Origin: Myrica gale
Taxonomy: Eukaryota > Streptophyta > Magnoliopsida > Fagales > Myricaceae
DNA: 64,000 nucleotides
Direction: 5' to 3'
Assembly: GCA_963930655.1 (NCBI GenBank)
Contig: OZ005611.1
Coordinates: 24,415,001 to 24,479,000, forward strand
Shown: piece by piece, positions 57,116-64,000 of the stretch
How the letters are laid out: the number at the start of each line of letters is the position of its first letter
Numbering within the stretch: position 1 is the first letter of the stretch
Made by a program: the position numbers and the translations under genes
The notes under the pieces: generated by a model
Database searches by the model: none
Told to the model about the DNA's origin: nothing
The model's input: the letters and a program-made list of their open reading frames with translations, nothing else

Positions 57116-58606
57116 GACTCGGCTTTCCAAAGCTAATACGGAGCTCCAAAATTGGGGAATTATTATTTTTTCTTTAAGACCACCTATGGAAAAGGGATTA
57201 TTTTCATGGTGATGTATAATTTAATAATCACCTCTAGGCATTAAATTCCATCATAAAATAGTTGGTTTTTTTTTCCCTCTACTTCTGAGTTTGCTCCGTT
57301 TTATATACAATTAAATTAATGATAAGCGCGTGAGAAACAAGCGACGCTGCACGTGAATTTTTGTCATTTTTTAAATATTAAAAGCATAAAATTTTCAAAT
57401 ATTATTTTATTTTGTCATAGTTTTTTAATATATTAATGTCATAGAATCATCATAAGTTGGATCGGGAGGCCTTGCTTATCGAGAAATAAAGTTGGGCCTG
57501 CAAATAGTGGGTACAGCCTTGGAAATTCTCTCCTCATTCTGTCCCTCTATCAGTTCCCTCACGTGAGATTCTATATGGATCGTGAACAAATTGGGCCGTG
57601 ATTATCGAGACAATAAGTTGGGCCTGCAAATAGTGGGTCCGGCCTTGGAAATTCTCTCCTCATTCTGTCCTCTATCAGTTCTCTCACGTGCTAATGTGCT
57701 ATCACGTGAAAATGAGGTCGCTTGCTCAATGGGCGTTGAGTAGTCGTCCCCGTAAGTGTTCTTCTTCTCCATTTCCTGAACTGTTGATCTCACATCGATC
57801 GAGGGGTTTTGCTTTCTCTCTCTTCAGCCCTGATTCCCAATTTCCCAGTCTAGTTTTGGCTCCGGTACCGTCTATTTGGTAATTTCTTCGTCCTCAAACT
57901 TGTAAGGTACGGAACCGATCTCTCAATTTCCATGCGGAATCCGACTTTGTAATTATTGGAATTGTGGATTGATCCTAATTTCAACTTGTTTGTGGTTTTG
58001 GTCCGGCTGTATTTTTTGCCTTCCCTATATGAATGGTTGATTAGACATCTACTTCTTGGCATACTCAAGAGTCACAACGTATGTGATTAGGAGCTTCTTA
58101 CGTTAATGTGCTGTGGGCGTTTTGAACTTTGAAGAATCTGAGCTTGCTATGCACAATAATCTGGGAATTTTTTTATGTTCACGCATCGACAGCCGGAGGG
58201 GAACACACACACATACACGACTTTTCTATATCTAGCAATTGAGAAGAATAATATGGCCCTCGGTGCTCTTAGTAATTAGGCATTTTGTAACTATTGTCGA
58301 GGTCTTTCAGCTTATTTTGAGCTTGGGTTCTGTAATTTTTCTGAGCTTGTAACGTATGTGTTTTGTGCACAGACGCATAGACTGATGGTCAAGCATTGAT
58401 TATGAGCTTATAGCATGCCTGCCCTTGGTTGTGGGTTTCAATTTTAGCTGAGAAAGACTGGGTTTTTGAGCAACTCTAACTTGGAATTTGGTCAATGTGC
58501 CTGTTTTGCTAAAGCAGTTGTTGTGCTTCCAGCTTAAATTTGACACTGAATTTCACAGGTGCATAGAGGGTAAGGCTTTAGGTTTTGGGATTTGACTCTG
58601 ATCAGC
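57116..58606 (+). promoter_or_regulatory. AAA ATPase 3' flank and VPS26 promoter/leader with duplicated TGGGCC block
   Basis: After the AAA ATPase 3' UTR, a block of about 90 bp occurs twice with a period of 126 bp (from 57477 and 57603): AGTTGGGCCTGCAAATAGTG, GGAAATTCTCTCCTCATTCT. Each copy contains TGGGCC, a site II element linked with TCP factors in promoters of housekeeping plant genes. The VPS26 leader probably starts near 57.7-57.8 kb and contains at least one 5' UTR intron (acceptor TTTCACAG near 58559). These roles are inferred. Confidence 0.65.
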
Positions 58607-61600
58607 ATGGTGAGTTTACATGACCAGCTCAGGATAACTCCAATGATTACATTCTTGTGTTCTCTGTTGCAATGCACGATTCATGTCAATAAAAAGAGTG
58701 TTTTGACATTTTTGTTTATCCCAGAATTACCTAATTGGAGCTTTCAAGCCATCCTTCAATATTTCAATCACATTTTCGGATGGAAAAACACGCAAGCAGG
58801 TAGCTTGTCAATTTTGATTGTTTTCAGTGTTCTATTCATAGCGCTAGTATGTTTGACTTCATTTAAGGTTGTGAAAGAATTTTGGTGGGAAAGCAGTTGG
58901 TTGATGTTTCCATTAGGTCATTGTATTGGGAATCAGTATATTCTCATTTTTTATTTAAGGCATGACGTGAAGTTTAGAAGGAGTGGATAACAATGACGCA
59001 TGGCCTGTTGCAAGCCTCACTTTGTTGTGGCTTGACGAACTTAACCACAATGCATCTTAGTATAATGTGAAGTTTAACTCCTTTTGACTGTTAAACTGAT
59101 GGCTTTAACGCCTTTAACATCTGATGACTTCTGTTGAAGAACTTATGCGTAATGTTCTTATAGTGTTTTGAGCAGAAGTGTTTTGGTTATGGTTTCACAA
59201 TGTTCTTTTTTTCCCATTTTTTATATGCTCGCATAGGTCCCTCTGAAGAAGGAAAATGGTCACACAGTCATGGTCCCACTTTTCCAAAGTCAAGAAAACA
59301 TTGCAGGGGAGGTATATAATTGATAGAGTATTTCTGGATGATATGCATTCTCCTGCAAAATGAGAATCTATGGGAATTGGTTAGGAATGCTTGATCTTTA
59401 AAAACGTTACTACTAAATTTTGTTCTTCTTTGATTTCTTTGGTCCTGTGGTCTTATTTTCAGATTTCAATAGAACCAGTCCAAGGGAAGAAGGTCGATCA
59501 CAATGGTGTTAAAGTTGAGCTCCTAGGGCAGATAGGTATGGTATTGTTTTGAAATTTCAATGTTATACATGCAATGGTTTGAGAAAGGGGAGGTACTTCA
59601 AGAGAATAATCGGAAAACATTTCTCTTTTTACCCCTGCTATTGATGGAATTCTTACATGTAAAACATTTCTCTTTTATGGGAACAATTACCCTGTTTGAG
59701 AAACGTGCTCCTCCATTGTCCTTTTGCGCGGGGGCTTTGGAACCATTTGCTAGGCATTTTGAATTTTCCTTGGGTGATGCCCGCGAAGGTGGAGGGAGTG
59801 TTGTGGAGTTGGAATAGGAGATTCTCAAATTCGATTGCTAAGTCTATATGGAGAATGATTTCTTCATGTATTTGGTGGTCTTTGGAGGGAGCGGAATAGT
59901 AGATGTTTTGAAGATTGTTCCGTGTCTTTGGTGAAGTTGCAAGGATTTTTGTTTCTTTCTCTATTTAGTTGGGCTAATGCGGTGCTTGGTTGTTCTTTTG
60001 TTGATTTTGCTGATTTCCTTAGTTTTGTTGCTCGTCTAGATTAAGCGTTTTCAGTAAGATTGGTTATTTGTCAAAAAAATGACTTTCTTTCATTTTTTGT
60101 AAAGAATTTTTTCTTAATATACTCTTTTCTATTTTTGAATACTTATCAGTGGGACATCTGTTGGCATAGCTTTCATTGTCCTCCTTGCACATGATTAGAA
60201 ACATTCTATTTTAATCCATGTGAACATTTCACAATGAAGTATGCTTGAAAGTGGTAACTTATTGGTGATCTCAGGAGCTGATATCATTTGTTTGCTATAG
60301 ATAGCATGATACTATAGTTGGTGTAGCTATGAGAGATTCCAGTAATGGGCACTGGGCAGTGAAGGAAGCATCTTCTCCTCTATATTTTTCACCTTATTGT
60401 TCTGTTTGTTTCTCTTAGGAGTACTTGTTCCTTAGTCACTGGTAGAAATCACTTCCTAGGACTTAATTTCTTTCTTATTATCAAGAGGAATCTTCATTGA
60501 AATTTATTTTACTCACAGAGATGTATTTCGACAGAGGCAACTTCTATGACTTTACCTCCCTTGGTGAGTATACTTCCGCTTTGATTACAAGCTGTCAAAA
60601 ACTTCATTTGCTTTCAGTTTGTTTTTCTTGTCAACTACCAGTCTGAAGTTTAAAAATTTGTGAGCAAATCAATTTGACAGGTTTATTTTCTTTTATTGCT
60701 CTTGTTTATAGTTCGTGAACTGGATGTTCCTGGAGATATATATGAGAAGAAAACCTATCCATTTGAATTCTCCATGGTTGAAATGCCATATGAGACATAT
60801 AATGGGGTTCATGTGAGACTTAGGTAAGCTATTTATCATACGTAAACTTTTATTGCCAACTGTGTATTATACAATGGGGTTCATGTGAAGCTTAGGTAAG
60901 TTATTTACCATATATAAGCTTTCATTGCCCACCTGTGCATTATACTTTCTGTTAGTATCTCCTTTGTGATTGGCACGTTTACCTTTGGCCACTTCTCGCT
61001 ATAAAGATGATTTGAGTGCTTGAAGATATGTTGACTAAAATAGCAATGCTTCATTCACCCTTTTCCTATGCTTTCATAGGGGGTTACAACAATGTGTTAG
61101 GCTAGTAGCCCCATCCCCTTTCCCTTTCTTAAGAGCTAATTAAATGCACCAGCATCCTTTCACTTTTTGAAAGATCTAAAATATATAAGTATAGGTGTCA
61201 TGTGATTAAACCACTTTCATGTTCCTGCAATGGAAGTGTACTATATCTTAGCACAACCATATGATGCAGTATGTGGTTGATGCTTAGTTACTCTCAAGTC
61301 GCTTTCCAGACTTGTGGATTGCTGCTTGAGAACGAATTACCTGAAATTTAAGAATTATTGTGTCTCCAAATGATTGCTCCATAGGGGAAAAATAGTCATT
61401 TAACCTTTATTAGATTGCTTGTTGTTATGTATGACTGGCAATTATGATGTTTGTGTTGAGTATTTGTGAGTTGTGGATCACGGCTGATTCTTGAAATCTT
61501 TTGTCTTTTACTGCATATTAAAGGACAAATAATTTTGCTTGTTGTTTATCTTGTCTGATAAGTAGATTGCCCTTTAATTATACTGCAGTAGTTAATGTGA

Positions 61601-61725
61601 AATACATTGTTAGCATCAGTAACTTACAACCTTTTGGAATCTCCTCTTTCCAGGTATGTCCTAAAAGTCACAATCAGTCGTGGTTATGCTGGTAGCATAA
61701 TTGAATATCAGGATTTTATGGTAGT

Positions 61726-61761
<36 letters not shown>

Positions 61762-63412
61762 GTCCCCTCCCCCTCCGCATTCTTTCTTTTCGTTGCAGTA
61801 ATTGGGGACGTCAAATCTGCTATTTTTTATCCTGCAAAAGTCTACCTTAAGTTCTACCTAGCTGTCGCTTAGCTTCTTAAATTTGGTATATAATTTTGCT
61901 TTACTGAGTAATGATCTTGGAAGAGGAAGCTCTTAAATTTTCTTGGGGAAAAAAGAAATAAGACCTAACTGATGGTAATCACCTAAGAGGGATCTCTATT
62001 TAAAGTTGAAAAAAAATCAGGAATGAGGAGTCCTCGACCCACAACAGATAGAGGAGGCTCATATTGGAATTGGGATCCGAAGGAAACTTGGGCATTTTAG
62101 GAGATTAGCTTTTCTCATGTCTGTTGTCGGTCATCCATCAGTTGCTTTCAACAATTACTTTAAATACAATGGCTGCTATTCATATTTAAATTTGTTCCTG
62201 TATACTGTTTTAAAATAGTTTCCCATTGTGAGGTTGCACAAGTTATAACTAGGTACTTGTCCCAGTTGGTTCCTTTTAGAGCTTTTCACTAATGTTCCAG
62301 AAATTATTACTGCCGTGGCATCTCATTCTTATTATCTTTCTTTGTGCACCAGGTTCGCAATTATTCCCCAGCACCATCAATTAACAATAGCATCAAGGTG
62401 AGGCAATAATATATGTTTTGTTTGGTGAAGCTTGTGTGTTTGTTTCTGTCTCAGCCTGCCTTGTTGTTTGTAATAGTTATTGATAGAGTGAAAAATCTTG
62501 CTTGCAGTAACCTATATGATTGTATATCATTTTGTCTAATACGCTGCAACGAGTGATGTTGCTGGGGATTCTCATAATTTTATTGTTCCATGCAGATGGA
62601 AGTTGGAATTGAGGATTGCCTACACATTGAGTTTGAGTATAACAAAAGCAAGTATGTCGAACATGTACTGAAACTGGGATTTTCAGTTGTTAAGAAAGAT
62701 TAGTTAGATCTGGCTAAACCTATGTATATAGGTACATGGTTGCCAGTTCAGTCCATAATTCGTCTGACTATTGTGGAGTAGCAAGCAATTTTATTTGTTT
62801 ATATTTATAACATGTTTATCATTGCTTACGTGCTTAAAAATATACAGGTATCATTTGAAAGATGTAATTATTGGCAAGATATATTTTCTCCTTGTAAGAA
62901 TCAAGATAAAGAATATGGATCTGGAGATCAGGCGACGAGAATCAACAGGATCAGGGGCCAATACTCATGTTGAGACAGAGACGCTTGCTAAATTTGAGTT
63001 GATGGATGGTGCTCCAGTTCGAGGTATATGAGAATACTCTATGATTTTCTTTAAATTCTGATCAATATAAATTTGGCCATAGTTTAATGCACATGGAACT
63101 TTTGGGATTATGAGATCAAAGGTAAGTGAAGTTCTTTTTAGATGAGTAATTAGGTTTTGATTTTACAAAGGACTGTTCTGCAATTTGAATTGCCTGCGCT
63201 GCAGTGGCTTATGTCATGTGCTTGATTTTATAGGTGAATCGATTCCAATCAGACTTTTCCTTAGCCCTTACGAACTGACACCCACTTATCGAAACATCAA
63301 CAACAAATTCAGTGTGAAGTATTTTTTGAATCTTGTTCTAGTTGACGAAGAGGACCGCCGGTACTTTAAGCAGCAGGAAATCACCATATATAGGCTTCAG
63401 GAACCTTCCTGA
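58607..63412 (+). CDS. VPS26: VPS26, retromer core subunit
   Basis: Eleven coding exons: 58607-58609 (only the ATG), 58725-58799, 59237-59311, 59463-59535, 60519-60563, 60712-60823, 61654-61720, 62353-62397, 62596-62651, 62848-63023 and 63234-63412. All have GT/AG borders and consistent phases, giving 301 residues; Arabidopsis VPS26A has 302. Blocks shared with that family are [100 protein letters not shown] and [20 protein letters not shown]. The protein is an arrestin-like subunit that, with VPS35 and VPS29, recycles vacuolar sorting receptors and PIN carriers from endosomes. The start codon is split from the rest by an intron. Introns hold a LINE tail (59690-60078), a 72-bp duplication of an exon end and a (CT)n run. 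No coding break. Confidence 0.97.
59690..60078 (+). mobile_element. 5'-truncated LINE tail in VPS26 intron 4
   Basis: About 390 bp match the 3' end of the LINE at 19870-20232. Paired landmarks are GGGTGATGCC, TTTGGAGTTGGAATAGAAGA versus TGTGGAGTTGGAATAGGAGA, GGGAGCGGAACAATAGATG versus GGGAGCGGAATAGTAGATG, and GATTTCCTTAG. It ends in a short A-run (GTCAAAAAAATG). Coding ability is gone. It lies in the sense orientation between exons 4 and 5 and does not touch splice sites. Confidence 0.85.
60801..60944 (+). repeat. 72-bp tandem duplication spanning the exon 6 splice donor of VPS26
   Basis: AATGGGGTTCATGTGAGACTT followed by AGGTAAGC at 60801 recurs at 60873 as AATGGGGTTCATGTGAAGCT followed by TAGGTAAGTT. 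The copy therefore reproduces the last 23 bases of exon 6 and its donor site inside intron 6. The second copy is diverged by several bases. Confidence 0.9.
61731..61757 (+). repeat. (CT)n microsatellite in VPS26 intron 7
   Basis: About 14 CT units directly after the exon 7 donor region, ten bases into the intron. Confidence 0.9.
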
Positions 63413-64000
63413 TTACTTCTCTTACGTGGTCTCAACATTTGATCCCAGTTGAAAGGGAGAGGAAGACGATAGATTGTCTCAGGACACCTTGTGAAGCTTT
63501 GTTAGGTTTGATTTCACCACTGAGATAATCTTGTTTCTATAAACGGTTAGAATGGCCTGTTACTCTCGCCGGGTGACAGCACTGATATGTCTTTGTTGCA
63601 AATGATGTACATGGGCCATGCTGGGTCGGGAAAGATCTTTGTTCACTATTTATGATACAGTTCTGAACAATCTTCTGAAAACTAGCTGTTGTGACTTCCT
63701 ATTGCAGCAAAGTATCTTCCAGGTTTTCATTTTTGTTATTTTTTTCTTGGTGTTTTATCTCATAGACACGGATGTTGCCCTAGGGATGCAATGATTACTG
63801 TATATTCGTGGCCCCCCTCTCCCATTTATATGAGTTGTTTGGGATTTGGATTGTTTCTGTTTGGATCTCCACGAATTTTCTGCATGCTATATCAAGTACC
63901 ATTGCACAACAAAGAAAATCGGATGTTCCTAAAATAGAGAAGCCTAGAAGAGGCTCACTGTACAGTTCTTCCTTCCAATTTTAGCTTTGGCTTCATCCGT
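63413..64000 (+). other. VPS26 3' UTR and downstream flank
   Basis: No further gene is visible. The polyadenylation site is probably within this interval, but no single signal stands out. Confidence 0.5.

Noticed and set aside
57602-57882. Small open frames near the VPS26 leader
   Set aside because: They lie in the duplicated promoter block and leader; no family match and no conserved start.
1-64000. CRISPR arrays, operons, bacterial-type promoters, tRNA genes
   Set aside because: The window is plant nuclear DNA. The regular arrays seen are the TRIM minisatellite, tandem duplications and microsatellites, and I could not support any tRNA by eye.

Overview
The window is nuclear DNA of a flowering plant, a eudicot and probably a woody rosid. 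The evidence is interrupted plant genes (a YSL metal transporter, an MSP1-type AAA ATPase, a retromer VPS26), plant-type transposons (LINE, CACTA, hAT, MULE-type MITEs, a TRIM, a Ty3/Gypsy chromovirus) and a decayed plastid 23S rRNA piece. The species cannot be named from sequence alone; the ORF1 type of the LINE reminds me of Fagales, which is only an impression.

Layout. 1-1.9 kb: no gene recognised. 1.9-2.8 kb: a complete small TRIM element just downstream of the YSL gene. 2.96-5.81 kb, minus strand: a seven-exon YSL gene that splices on paper to an intact 668-residue protein. 6.3-14.0 kb: the YSL/MSP1 intergenic segment, present twice in tandem (about 6.3-10.4 and 11.9-14.0 kb). Each copy ends in a version of MSP1 exon 1; the first is a relic opened by a 612-bp hAT element, and several MITEs lie in this interval. 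13.8-30.2 kb, plus strand: the MSP1-like gene. Its intron 1 is about 14 kb because a LINE (15495-27848) landed in it and a young Ty3/Gypsy element (20233-27790) then landed in the LINE 3' UTR. Exons 2-5 are clean; exon 1 is out of frame.

31.4-32.2 kb, minus strand: remains of a CRR21-like PPR gene. 33.4-44.15 kb: a long palindrome whose right arm was split by a 10.3-kb CACTA element. That element carries decayed En/Spm-type proteins and an extra plant-transposon ORF. 45.9-46.4 kb: a small membrane-protein gene. 46.8-55.2 kb: repeat-rich, gene-poor DNA with a plastid 23S fragment, a palindromic MITE and a 1.76-kb hAT element holding another MITE. 55.66-57.12 kb: an intronless BCS1-type AAA ATPase gene with a perfect 121-bp tandem duplication just upstream. 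58.6-63.4 kb: an 11-coding-exon VPS26 gene (301 residues) with a truncated LINE tail in one intron.

The genes are not functionally linked as in an operon; each is an independent host gene (metal-nicotianamine uptake, outer-membrane protein quality control, an unassigned AAA ATPase, retromer sorting). The main story is layered insertion and short tandem duplication around and inside genes. I found no convincing new biological system. The items most worth a second look are the out-of-frame MSP1 exon 1 in both duplicate copies, the accessory ORF and repeated GTCCGAA-like motif of the CACTA element, the plastid rRNA piece between inverted flanks, and the decoy splice donor in VPS26.
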